Shown piece after piece: positions 44,472 through 53,815 of a DNA stretch of 64,000 nucleotides. Source of the DNA: Planctomycetota bacterium (lineage in GTDB: Bacteria > Planctomycetota > Phycisphaerae > Sedimentisphaerales > Anaerobacaceae); NCBI GenBank assembly GCA_019456255.1, contig VRUG01000005.1, positions 113,416 through 177,415 on the forward strand, in the 5' to 3' direction. The translations under genes were made by a program, and so were the position numbers. The notes below the pieces were generated by a model. The model was not told where the DNA came from and ran no database searches. It saw nothing but the letters and a program-made list of their open reading frames with translations. Within the stretch, counting starts at the first letter, position 1, and every line of letters starts with the position of its first letter.

Positions 44472-45260
44472 TTACTCCGTTTGTTCCTCGATATATTTTT
44501 GGAAGGTCAAAGCGATGCCTTTCACAACAAGGTTCGGGACGAATGAATCGATGAACTGGCAATCTTCCTGAATTATTTTTGCCGCAGCTCCGGTAAGAAC
44601 CGTTCTTGGCCACTTGCCAATCGTCTCAGCGAAACGCCTGATAACCTCTTCCAGCATCCCGATGGTGGAATAATACAAACCACAGTTGATAGCGTCCTTG
44701 GTATTCTTGCCGTACGCTTCTTCGGGACGCGTGACTTTTACCTTGGGAAGCAATGCGGCATTTTCTTTTAAGGCCTTTGCGCTGATTTCAAAACCGGGCA
44801 CAATAACTCCGCCCTGAAAAACACCGTTGTCATCAACAAGGTCGATAGTGACCGCTGTCCCGAAATCGGCAACCACCACCGCTTCCTCGGCAACCGAATA
44901 CGCAGCAAAACTCGAGACGATTCTATCGGTGCCGACCTTCTCAGGCTCATCAACCCAAAGCGTCATCGGCAGCGGAACATCTTTTCCGATAACCTGTATT
45001 TTTTCACCAAGCTCATCTTTGACAATCTTCGCGATTTTCTTTGTCCATACAGGCTTAACACTGCTGACAACGACAAAGATGTCACGCTTGCCTTCTTTAG
45101 AGCCGCCGACAATCGGAATGTCCTGACACGCAGTCTTTAAGCATTGCGTAAGTGCGTCAGTTGACTCGCCCGCTATCGAATCGATGGTCCTTTGTTCATC
45201 TCTTAGAAACAAAGCTATCGAAATATTCGTATTGCCGATGTCTACCGCGATAATATTCAT
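44472..45260 (-). CDS. coaX: Type III pantothenate kinase
   Basis: A 262-aa ASKHA-fold kinase. DIGNTNISIALF at residue 6 is the phosphate-1 motif, VGTDRIVSSFAAYSVAEEAVVVADFGTAVTIDLVD holds the pantothenate- and ATP-binding segments, and TGAAAKII is near the C-terminus. It phosphorylates pantothenate, the first step of CoA synthesis. No BirA fusion. Gaps to the flanking genes are 3 and 8 nt, so it is in the obgE-coaX-mnmE unit. Confidence 0.95.
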   Translation of the reverse strand: MNIIAVDIGNTNISIALFLRDEQRTIDSIAGESTDALTQCLKTACQDIPIVGGSKEGKRDIFVVVSSVKPVWTKKIAKIVKDELGEKIQVIGKDVPLPMTLWVDEPEKVGTDRIVSSFAAYSVAEEAVVVADFGTAVTIDLVDDNGVFQGGVIVPGFEISAKALKENAALLPKVKVTRPEEAYGKNTKDAINCGLYYSTIGMLEEVIRRFAETIGKWPRTVLTGAAAKIIQEDCQFIDSFVPNLVVKGIALTFQKYIEEQTE

Positions 45261-45263
45261 AAT

Positions 45264-46271
<1,008 letters not shown>

Positions 46272-46286
46272 TTACCGTTCATCTTA

Positions 46287-46320
46287 ATAAAAAAAGGATG
46301 GCAACTTAACCATCCTTTTA
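46287..46320 (-). terminator. Hairpin between rpmA and obgE
   Basis: AAAAGGATGG and CCATCCTTTT (10 bp) close an 8-nt loop. On the minus strand it is followed by a T-run (TTTTTTT), so it is a strong terminator or attenuator for rpmA. It implies that obgE needs its own promoter or read-through. Confidence 0.85.
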
Positions 46321-46347
46321 TCAGTTCATTTGTGTTTGAATTACTTC

Positions 46348-46581
46348 TTAGACAACGTGAATTTTTCTGCCCTGGAACTTGATTGTGCCATCAGCAGTAG
46401 CAAACAATGTATAGTCTCTACCCATCCCGACGTTCACGCCAGCGAAAAATTTCGTACCGCATTGCTTAACGATGATTGCGCCAGCCTTAGCTGCCTGACC
46501 GCCATAAAGTTTTACACCTCTATATTGAGGATTACTGTCTCTACCGTTCCTTGATGAACCTTGTCCCTTTTTATGTGCCAT
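46348..46581 (-). CDS. rpmA: 50S ribosomal protein L27
   Basis: A 77-aa protein starting [24 protein letters not shown], the standard L27 N-terminus that reaches the peptidyl-transferase centre. No extra N-terminal cleavage peptide as in Firmicutes. The usual upstream partner rplU (L21) is not present; a TlpA-like gene lies there instead. Confidence 0.97.
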   Translation of the reverse strand: MAHKKGQGSSRNGRDSNPQYRGVKLYGGQAAKAGAIIVKQCGTKFFAGVNVGMGRDYTLFATADGTIKFQGRKIHVV

Positions 46582-46697
46582 GTTTTATGCCTCTACTTTG
46601 ATAAATTCTCTTATTATCTCTAACCACTAAGAACTAAGCATTTTAGCTTCCGAATCGCCCCTTGTCCAGAAAAATTTTATTTTTTAAAAAATCCCCT

Positions 46698-47360
46698 TTA
46701 TTGGCTCTCTGACAGCACTATTGCCTTCATTTCCCCAAGACTTAACGTCCCCTCGGTAGCAAGCTTAATATTGCCCGCAGGGTCTATGAAAAAGCTGCAT
46801 GGGATGCCGTTTATCTGGCTAAATGGTGCAGGCATCTCGTTGCGGGGTGTCGCAGCCACCGAATAATTGATTTTATATTGCTCCGCGAAACCCTTTATCT
46901 GGCTCAGCAAATTATTAGGCGTTACATAAGATATCCCTAAAATCTTGAGCTTATCTTCGCCGAGAATCGTTTTTAACGCCTTGATATGCGGTACCTCAGA
47001 TATGCAAGGTGCACACCAGGTTGCCCAGAATACCAACATCACATTCTTACCGCGATAATCACTCAGTTTATGCACCTTGCCCTCAAGGTCAGTCACTGTA
47101 AAATCCGGTGCCGCTTTGCCTATCCACTTGTGATAAGCCACATCCCAGCGTTGTCTTTGGCTGATGATTTCAGACAGACCGGGCTTTGGATTTTTAATAC
47201 CTTCAATCTTTTCACTTACCGGCATATGCTCGTGCGTACGCTCCCCGGCCTCCTGTGCCGTTTGCACCTTTACTGCTGTATAGACCACCGTGCTGGCAAG
47301 TATGATCACAGAAATCAAAACTACCGGCCAAAGATTACCCTTTTTCTTTTCCTCAGACAT
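46698..47360 (-). CDS. Membrane-anchored TlpA/ResA-like thioredoxin
   Basis: 220 aa. One N-terminal membrane helix (about 10-30), then a thioredoxin domain from about residue 83 (APDFTVTDLEGKVHKLSDYRGKNVMLVFW) with the active site WCAPC near residue 115 and the cis-proline region GIPCSFFIDPAG. It should reduce disulfides or support cytochrome c maturation outside the cytoplasmic membrane. No ccm or ccs gene is near. It is divergent from the antiporter gene. Confidence 0.92.
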   Translation of the reverse strand: MSEEKKKGNLWPVVLISVIILASTVVYTAVKVQTAQEAGERTHEHMPVSEKIEGIKNPKPGLSEIISQRQRWDVAYHKWIGKAAPDFTVTDLEGKVHKLSDYRGKNVMLVFWATWCAPCISEVPHIKALKTILGEDKLKILGISYVTPNNLLSQIKGFAEQYKINYSVAATPRNEMPAPFSQINGIPCSFFIDPAGNIKLATEGTLSLGEMKAIVLSESQ

Positions 47361-47563
47361 CTTAAAATCTCCTGTTGTTTATATCGAACCTGAGTCACTA
47401 TAACATAAGTAAAATACGATTTAAAGCCCAAAATGACAATATTAATACGCTCGGCAGGCATGCTTGTTCTTTGCGAAAGTAGTTGCTAAAAGACCTAAAA
47501 CCTGATAAGATACCAGAAAATAATAGTACATGGAGACTATACAATTTTAGAGCATCTATAAGT

Positions 47564-49297
47564 ATGGATACGATTTTTGCCGCAATAAATCTCGATGTCA
47601 CTTCAGCCGAATTATGCATGAGTGCTTCCGGACGCTCCGAGCCTAACCTGATACTTCTTTTCGGCATCATAGTTCTGCTCGGAACATTCGGGGCACGCAT
47701 CTTCCAGAGGTTCCACGTCCCGCAGGTCGTAGGATATATCGTTGTAGGAATACTTTTAGGAGATGTTTTCGGTGTCATTGGCACTGAATTGGTCGAAAAA
47801 CTAGAGCCCTTCAATCTTTTTGCTTTGGGTATTATTGGTTTTATGATCGGCGGGGAACTGAGAGGAGAAATCTTTAAAAAATATGGCAGACAGTTCTTTA
47901 TCATTCTTTTTTCACAGGGCATAGGAGCTTTCGTCCTCGCAGGCATCGGAGCTTCCGTGGTTGCATGGTTTATCACGCATAATTTACCTACCTCCATTGC
48001 GATGGGACTCGTACTTGGTGCTATCGCCTCAGCCACCGCGCCAGCCGCTACCGTAAACGTACTATGGGAATACAAAACAAGAGGGCCTCTAACTGCTGCC
48101 GTTTTGGCTATCGTCGCACTCGATGACGCTTTAGCGCTGCTGCTTTATAAGGTAGCGGTAACCACCGCTCATGTGCTCATAGGAACAAGGCACGATTCTA
48201 TCTTAGCTTCTATATCAATACTTTTAGGAGAAATCTTCGGAGCGGTCATGCTCGGATTTTTGGTCGCCTTGGCACTGTTCTTTATCCTTAAGTTCATTAG
48301 GGATGACGATAAGATACTCGCCTTTGCACTGGCCAGTCTGATGATTGTTGTAGGCGTCGCAATGACATTTGAGATTGGACCGATTCTACCTGCAATGACA
48401 TTAGGCATTACAATTGCGAACCTCGCTCCACGCCAGAGCAAGAATATCTTTGAACTTATCAAGAAATTTTCGCCGCCTATCTACATATCATTTTTTGTCC
48501 TTGCAGGCGCGCACATGGAATTTTCAAAAATTTCAACCTTAATGCTGATTATGATTTTGGTCTATGTCACATTAAGAGCAGTCGGGAAAATAGCCGGTGC
48601 ATGGTGGGGCGGAAAATATTCTGGGGCGCCAAAAGCCGTACAAAAATATCTCGGCATCTGCCTTCTGCCACAAGCTGGAGTAGCTATCGGATTGGCCATA
48701 CTTGCCGGACACCAATTCAACGCTGAATTTGGAAAAATTATTATCATGGTTGTTATGACAGGAACATTCATCATGGAAATAGTCGGCCCTATGCTCGTTA
48801 AAGTCGGTGTGAAAAAAGCAGGGGAGGTCGGAATGAATGTCACCGAAGAAGATCTCATAAAAATATATGCCGTTGAAGATGTCATGGATGCCAGCCCCAC
48901 AAGCATATCACACGATTTACCGCTCCAGCAGATTCTTGATACTTTCAGTAAAAGTGAAAGTGTTTATTATCCCGTGATTGATAAAGAATCAAATGTCATA
49001 GGCATCATCACTATCGCAGGTATCAAGGAAATGTTTGCTAATCAGGATGTTGCTGGATGGCTGCTGGCAATGGATGTCGCCGAACCGGTACTCGACAAGA
49101 CAATTTTAAACAAACCGCTTGGAGATGTCATCGAGCATATGCAGAGATATAATCTGGAAAACATGCTCGTAGTAGAAAAACAAGACAGTGACAAACTGGT
49201 TGGCGTGCTGGATTACCGAAAAGCATTGCGAAAAATCAGCGCCGAAGTGCTGCGAAGACGGGAAATGGCCGATACAATGGCACTGACTGTAGGCTGA
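47564..49297 (+). CDS. CPA2-type cation:proton antiporter with C-terminal CBS domains
   Basis: 577 aa from ATG at 47564 (a longer frame starts at 47483). Residues about 25-410 form some 12 membrane segments of the Na+/H+ exchanger family, with VVGYIVVGILLGDVFG, ALDDALALLLYK (the family acidic pair) and LLPQAGVAIGLAIL. Residues about 440-570 hold two CBS-like motifs (VMDASPTSISHDLPLQQIL, VIGIITIAGIKEMF, and NMLVVEKQDSDKLVGVLDYRKAL), which may bind adenine nucleotides and gate transport. The ion is not known. Confidence 0.9.
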   Translation: MDTIFAAINLDVTSAELCMSASGRSEPNLILLFGIIVLLGTFGARIFQRFHVPQVVGYIVVGILLGDVFGVIGTELVEKLEPFNLFALGIIGFMIGGELRGEIFKKYGRQFFIILFSQGIGAFVLAGIGASVVAWFITHNLPTSIAMGLVLGAIASATAPAATVNVLWEYKTRGPLTAAVLAIVALDDALALLLYKVAVTTAHVLIGTRHDSILASISILLGEIFGAVMLGFLVALALFFILKFIRDDDKILAFALASLMIVVGVAMTFEIGPILPAMTLGITIANLAPRQSKNIFELIKKFSPPIYISFFVLAGAHMEFSKISTLMLIMILVYVTLRAVGKIAGAWWGGKYSGAPKAVQKYLGICLLPQAGVAIGLAILAGHQFNAEFGKIIIMVVMTGTFIMEIVGPMLVKVGVKKAGEVGMNVTEEDLIKIYAVEDVMDASPTSISHDLPLQQILDTFSKSESVYYPVIDKESNVIGIITIAGIKEMFANQDVAGWLLAMDVAEPVLDKTILNKPLGDVIEHMQRYNLENMLVVEKQDSDKLVGVLDYRKALRKISAEVLRRREMADTMALTVG

Positions 49298-49374
49298 AAA
49301 AACGGACTAAGTATAGATTAGAATAAATTTTTTGGATTTTAAGCTAATTTTTGATTTAATAATACGGTGAAATC

Positions 49375-49746
49375 TTGAAGCGATTTGCGTTTCCAAAAGC
49401 TAAAAGGCTTGTTAAAAATCAGCAATTTAAAGCTGTACTGGACCATAACATACGTGTTAGCAACGACTTACTGGTACTTTATATAGCCGAAAATCAGCGG
49501 CAATACCAAAGATTGGGCATCTCTATCGGTAAATCAGCAGGCAATGCAGTAGTACGAAATAGATTGAAAAGGCTCTTAAGGGAGGCTTTTAGGCTAAATC
49601 AGGACCAAATCCCCAATGGATATGATTATCTGCTGATGATGTCACCGAAATGGTTGGAAAAATATAAATTAGATGACCTTGATTTTAAGATAGCGGAAAA
49701 ATCATTCCTCGAATTGGCCGATAGAGTAGCTAAGAAAATAAATTAG
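49375..49746 (+). CDS. rnpA: Ribonuclease P protein component
   Basis: 123 aa from TTG. The RNR motif is in GNAVVRNRLKRLLREAFR near residue 62, the defining RnpA signature. FAFPKAKRLVKNQQFKAVLD is the N-terminal core. It assists the RNase P RNA in 5' processing of pre-tRNA. The usual rpmH upstream and yidC downstream are absent: only 77 nt separate it from the antiporter gene, and a merR gene follows. Confidence 0.93.
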   Translation: MKRFAFPKAKRLVKNQQFKAVLDHNIRVSNDLLVLYIAENQRQYQRLGISIGKSAGNAVVRNRLKRLLREAFRLNQDQIPNGYDYLLMMSPKWLEKYKLDDLDFKIAEKSFLELADRVAKKIN

Positions 49747-49783
49747 GGAGCAATAAAATTAGATTTTATCGGAGTTACCGAAC

Positions 49784-50044
49784 TTGACCGAAAAACCAAA
49801 ACTAATACCGATAGGACAAGCTGCAAAAAAAGCTGGCATTTCAAGGCAGTCTTTGCAATATTACCTTATGGTTGGATTGCTTGAACCATCAGAAATTACA
49901 CCAACGGGAAGACGATTTTTTGACGATAAGGCTATTAGCAGAATTAGACTTATAAGAAAACTTAACGATACTGGTTATCCACTGAGGGATATTAGAGAAA
50001 TGTTTCTTAAGGGGCGAACGGATTCGAAAGGACACAAGCAGTGA
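49784..50044 (+). CDS. Small MerR-family regulator
   Basis: 86 aa from TTG. The winged helix-turn-helix IPIGQAAKKAGISRQSLQYYLMVGLLEPSEITPTGRRFFDDKAISRIRLIRKL is complete, but there is no C-terminal dimerisation coiled coil or effector domain, so it is a compact member. Its stop overlaps the mlaD GTG by 4 nt, indicating coupling. It follows rnpA by 37 nt. Confidence 0.9.
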   Translation: MTEKPKLIPIGQAAKKAGISRQSLQYYLMVGLLEPSEITPTGRRFFDDKAISRIRLIRKLNDTGYPLRDIREMFLKGRTDSKGHKQ

Positions 50045-50934
50045 CAGATTATGAAACAATTCAGCGTAATCGAAATATTACGGTAGGAGTGTTTGTATTA
50101 TTAGCAATTGCAGCACTTATCTGGTTGATTGCTAAATTTGGCGATTTACCGGTTACGTTCAGCAAGTGGCGCTCATACGAAATATATGTCCAGTTCGCAT
50201 CGGCACCGGGAGTACAAAAGGAAACACCCGTCAGGTTCTGCGGTTATCATATCGGAACAGTCACACAAATAACACCACCCGAAATTTTGGAAGACTTGAA
50301 AACACATGAGCGATACCATCAAACAAGGGTGACAATTAGTATTGATAAAAAGTATAATAACATTCCCGGCACCGTGGATGTCAAATTGATGACAAGAGGG
50401 TTGGGCAGCAGCTATATCGAACTTGTTGTGCCGCAAAAAACGTTCGACCCAAATCTGCCAACAGCAAGATTCCTCGTCGACCAACAGCAGTTGCAAGGTT
50501 CTACTGGAGTCGCAAGTGAATTCTTTCCCCCGCAAAGCCAGAAAAAACTTGAAGAATTGGTAAACGGAATTAATGCTTTAATTAAAAATGCCAACGATAT
50601 TTTAGGTGATAAGGAAAATAAGCAAAATCTGAAAAACTCTTTGGCTAATTTGTTCCAGACATCGAAAAAAGCTCCGGGCGCCCTTGATGAATTTAAGAGA
50701 TTTTCTGCCGAATCTGCGAATACCAGTGAGCAGTTAAGCAAAGCAATTGCCGAGTTACGTGTAGTTTTAGGCAAGGTTAATAGCGGCGAGGGAACCGCGG
50801 CAAGGTTTATAAATGATGGGCGATTGTATGAGAATCTACTTGAAAGCACCGAGCAATTACACATGCTCATAGAAGAGCTGAAATTGTTTGTACAAACATC
50901 ACAGGAAAAAGGCTTCCCAATCAAATTGAAATAA
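50041..50934 (+). CDS. MlaD/MCE-domain lipid-transport protein
   Basis: 297 aa from GTG. One N-terminal membrane helix (about residues 13-33), then the MCE domain (46-142: YEIYVQFASAPGVQKETPVRFCGYHIGTVTQI), and a helical C-terminal region with a coiled-coil character (190-290). MCE proteins form hexameric rings that carry phospholipids across the periplasm. The expected MlaE permease and MlaF ATPase are not here; a merR gene is coupled instead. Confidence 0.9.
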   Translation: MTDYETIQRNRNITVGVFVLLAIAALIWLIAKFGDLPVTFSKWRSYEIYVQFASAPGVQKETPVRFCGYHIGTVTQITPPEILEDLKTHERYHQTRVTISIDKKYNNIPGTVDVKLMTRGLGSSYIELVVPQKTFDPNLPTARFLVDQQQLQGSTGVASEFFPPQSQKKLEELVNGINALIKNANDILGDKENKQNLKNSLANLFQTSKKAPGALDEFKRFSAESANTSEQLSKAIAELRVVLGKVNSGEGTAARFINDGRLYENLLESTEQLHMLIEELKLFVQTSQEKGFPIKLK

Positions 50935-51170
50935 TATTATATCCCTGCGTTTTGTAAGAATATCTTTTGTCACCAGCAATACTAATCTCTTAATTTCCAC
51001 ATAATACCCAAACCGAAAACTCCTCTCCGTAAAAAGTGAAAACTGTTTCTCACGCCCCGGATTACCAGATAAGAATTTTGTTGCAAAATCCACTATATTA
51101 TTGAAAATAGCTCAAAACTATCACTATTTGCTATTTAAACATTAAATTTTAAGCTATAACGGTCAAAACA

Positions 51171-52775
51171 ATGGTCTTTACCTTGCATAGATATATATTT
51201 CGCGAGCTTATGAAGATTTTCATTCTCGCTGTTGTAGCACTGTCAATGATGACATCTCTGGCAAGTATTCTGCAACCAATTCAGGAATTTGGCGCTGCCC
51301 CAATACAGGTACTGCACCTCGTTTGGTATTTCTTTCCAGTAACATTGACTTTCATATTGCCGATGGCCGCTTTGTTCGCCTGCAGTATGGTTTATGGACG
51401 ATTCGCAAGTGACAATGAACTCGATGCATGCAGGGCAAGCGGAGTTAGCCTTCTTACACTGGTTTACCCAGGGCTTGTTCTCGCAATCATTGTCGCGATG
51501 GCAAATCTGCTCCTGAGTTTCTATGTCATGCCGGCTTTTGTCCAAAAAGCAGAAACTTCACTAAAAGCAGATGCTCAGCAGATTATTTTCCGAAATATTA
51601 AGAGAAAAGGATACTACACTTTACCGCCGGATAAAAAGGTACATATTTATGCTGATTATGCGGATGAAGAAAACAGTATCCTGACGGGAGTGATTATAAC
51701 CGAACTTGGAGAGGGAAGAATCGGAAGAATTATCACTGCAAAAACAGCAAAAATCAATTTCATCATTCATGACAGATTCAATGAAGTCGAGATAACAGCT
51801 TACGACACACATCAAATGGGCTTTCAAGGCGAAGGTGGTTTTTCGACCGAGCGATTAGCATTGTCTTCTGAGTTTGGTTCACTGGTGGCCGATGACATAA
51901 TGTTCAAAAAAATCGACGAAATGAAAAATATTCAGGCAAACCCAATGCTGTTTTATCCCGTTGAAAAACTTGCACGCCAGGCATTTGGACAGCTAATAAC
52001 CGAAATGCTCGCAGAAGATATTACAGACGCCGCAAACAAGGACCCAAATGCATTTTACAGGATAAGATGCGGCGAGGACTCGGTCAGATTTAGGGCCACA
52101 AACTGTAAAGCCAGAACCAATCCGCAGATGAGAGACGAGAAAAAAATCGAGTTAACCGGCGATGTCGTTGTTATTGACGGCACCAGGAAACCGGCAAGAA
52201 CACTGAAATGTAAAAGAGCAACATTGCATTTCGAAGGCGATGAGTTGGCGCCTACTTTGACAATGGAACTTTATAATGCCAGATGGATACAGGGAGGCAT
52301 TAGCGCTTTGACTCAGAGACACGTTATTCGGGGGTTGATTTTGCCGTCTACAATATTGAACAAGTTCAAGGATGATAATGTTTTGAACAATATCAATTTA
52401 GCATCAACCGTACTGAAAAATGAGCCAAGCGGAAAACTGCAAGGCATACAGGCAATCCTGAAATCAAAAATACAAAAAACTTTTATTGCAATAACTGCCG
52501 AAATTCATTCCAGACTTGTGTTCGGTATCGGTTGCGTAACAATGATATTAATTGGAATCGGGTTGGGAATTATCAAAAAAGAAGGGCATATGCTCGCGGC
52601 ATTCGGTATAAGTTCCGTGCCGGCCGCCATCCTGGTTATATGTATGATTAGCGGAAAAAATGTCGCAAAAAATCCCGGCTCAAGTACTATGACCGGCCTT
52701 ATTTTGATTTGGTCGGGACTGGCATTTTTAACCGTAGTGACGATAGTGATATATCGAAAACTATTAAAAAATTAG
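51171..52775 (+). CDS. LptF/LptG-family (YjgP/YjgQ) permease, long form
   Basis: 534 aa. An N-terminal group of three membrane helices (about 12-120), a long periplasmic beta-jellyroll-like region (about 120-440), and three C-terminal helices (about 443-532). HRYIFRELMKIFILAVVALS at the start and the GIGLGIIKKEGHMLAAFG element at the end are family features. It is longer than E. coli LptF (about 366 aa). It should form the LptB2FG exporter with the second permease at 53816, moving lipopolysaccharide. Confidence 0.88.
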   Translation: MVFTLHRYIFRELMKIFILAVVALSMMTSLASILQPIQEFGAAPIQVLHLVWYFFPVTLTFILPMAALFACSMVYGRFASDNELDACRASGVSLLTLVYPGLVLAIIVAMANLLLSFYVMPAFVQKAETSLKADAQQIIFRNIKRKGYYTLPPDKKVHIYADYADEENSILTGVIITELGEGRIGRIITAKTAKINFIIHDRFNEVEITAYDTHQMGFQGEGGFSTERLALSSEFGSLVADDIMFKKIDEMKNIQANPMLFYPVEKLARQAFGQLITEMLAEDITDAANKDPNAFYRIRCGEDSVRFRATNCKARTNPQMRDEKKIELTGDVVVIDGTRKPARTLKCKRATLHFEGDELAPTLTMELYNARWIQGGISALTQRHVIRGLILPSTILNKFKDDNVLNNINLASTVLKNEPSGKLQGIQAILKSKIQKTFIAITAEIHSRLVFGIGCVTMILIGIGLGIIKKEGHMLAAFGISSVPAAILVICMISGKNVAKNPGSSTMTGLILIWSGLAFLTVVTIVIYRKLLKN

Positions 52776-52787
52776 ACAGGATAAATT

Positions 52788-53111
52788 GTGAAAAATCAAA
52801 AGCTCGAACTGATAGCCATTAAGACCCCTTCCATTGTGCTAACGGTCTATGCTACACTTATAATGATTGCCTTTACTAATAATCAAATAGGCTCAGCAAT
52901 CTTCCTCGATAAACTTATTTTGCTCATAATGATTTTGCTGTCTCTTAGTTGCATCATAGGGCTGGCAGTTTCAATCATTGCTCTATTCAAAGTAAAAGCA
53001 GAAAAAACCGCTGTCTCAGCAGCTATTCTGAATGTCGCCTTAATAATTATGATGATATGGATGAGTAAATCTTTCGTTGTCGAACTTAAAATGACATTTA
53101 TGGGCTTATGA
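52788..53111 (+). CDS. Small three-helix membrane protein of unknown function
   Basis: 107 aa from GTG. I do not recognise it. Three hydrophobic helices are at about residues 14-32, 43-66 and 80-98, with a short N-terminal charged end. It is 12 nt after the first permease and shares an ATGA overlap with the phosphatase, so it is part of the same unit. The context suggests a role in the envelope lipid export complex. Confidence 0.75.
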   Translation: MKNQKLELIAIKTPSIVLTVYATLIMIAFTNNQIGSAIFLDKLILLIMILLSLSCIIGLAVSIIALFKVKAEKTAVSAAILNVALIIMMIWMSKSFVVELKMTFMGL

Positions 53112-53797
53112 TACCTATGCTAAATCCTGATAAAAACAGACAAGCCAAATCAAAGCGATCGAAGAATACAATTATTATGTGTATTCAGATTGCAATACCA
53201 TTGGCTATATACCTGTTCTTCTTTCAGGCCAGAGCAAATTTCCGACAGGTTGTTCCAGACAAAGTGTATCGTTCCGCTCAGCCTACCCAGACCCAACTAA
53301 AAGATTGGGTAGAAAAATATAAAATTAAAACAGTTATAAATCTTCGGGGAAATAAAGATAAAATTGTCGCCGAAGAGAGAGCATTATTAGATGGTTTAGG
53401 CGTCACAATGACAAATCTCCGCTTAAGCTCAAGTAGACTTCCAGCGAGATTTATACTTCTCGATCTGATAGAGATGATTGAAAATGCCGAACCTCCTGTC
53501 CTTATACATTGTCGTTCCGGCATCGATAGGGCGGGTACCGCCAGTGCTTTAGCCGCGATGGCCATCGGAAATGCCAACTACCAAACCGCCAGATGGCACG
53601 CTTATGTACCTCCCGGACCATGGAAAAGGAAAGAATATAAGAAACGATTGTATTTCCATTATTACCTGCACATTAGTGACATTTTTAAGTTTTATGAAAA
53701 TTATTGTCGCAGCAACAATCTGAATGTCGATAATTGGCAGCAATTTAAAAATTGGGTGAAAATAACCGATAAGCTGCCGGAAGTTGAACCAAAATAA
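53108..53797 (+). CDS. Membrane-anchored dual-specificity/tyrosine-type phosphatase
   Basis: 229 aa. One N-terminal membrane helix (about residues 18-38), then a cysteine phosphatase domain. VYRSAQPTQTQLKDW is typical of the DSP-like group, and HCRSGIDRAGTAS near residue 134 is the CX5R active-site loop with a following Ala-Gly. A lipid- or phosphosugar-directed role is plausible because it lies between two LptF/LptG permeases. Protein phosphatase activity cannot be excluded. Confidence 0.88.
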   Translation: MIPMLNPDKNRQAKSKRSKNTIIMCIQIAIPLAIYLFFFQARANFRQVVPDKVYRSAQPTQTQLKDWVEKYKIKTVINLRGNKDKIVAEERALLDGLGVTMTNLRLSSSRLPARFILLDLIEMIENAEPPVLIHCRSGIDRAGTASALAAMAIGNANYQTARWHAYVPPGPWKRKEYKKRLYFHYYLHISDIFKFYENYCRSNNLNVDNWQQFKNWVKITDKLPEVEPK

Positions 53798-53815
53798 CGG
53801 ACACCGAAAAATAAT

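Noticed and set aside
47398..48075. A 225-codon minus-strand frame
   Set aside because: It overlaps the antiporter gene and has Pro/Ser/Lys-rich composition typical of the complement of a membrane protein gene; no ribosome-binding site.
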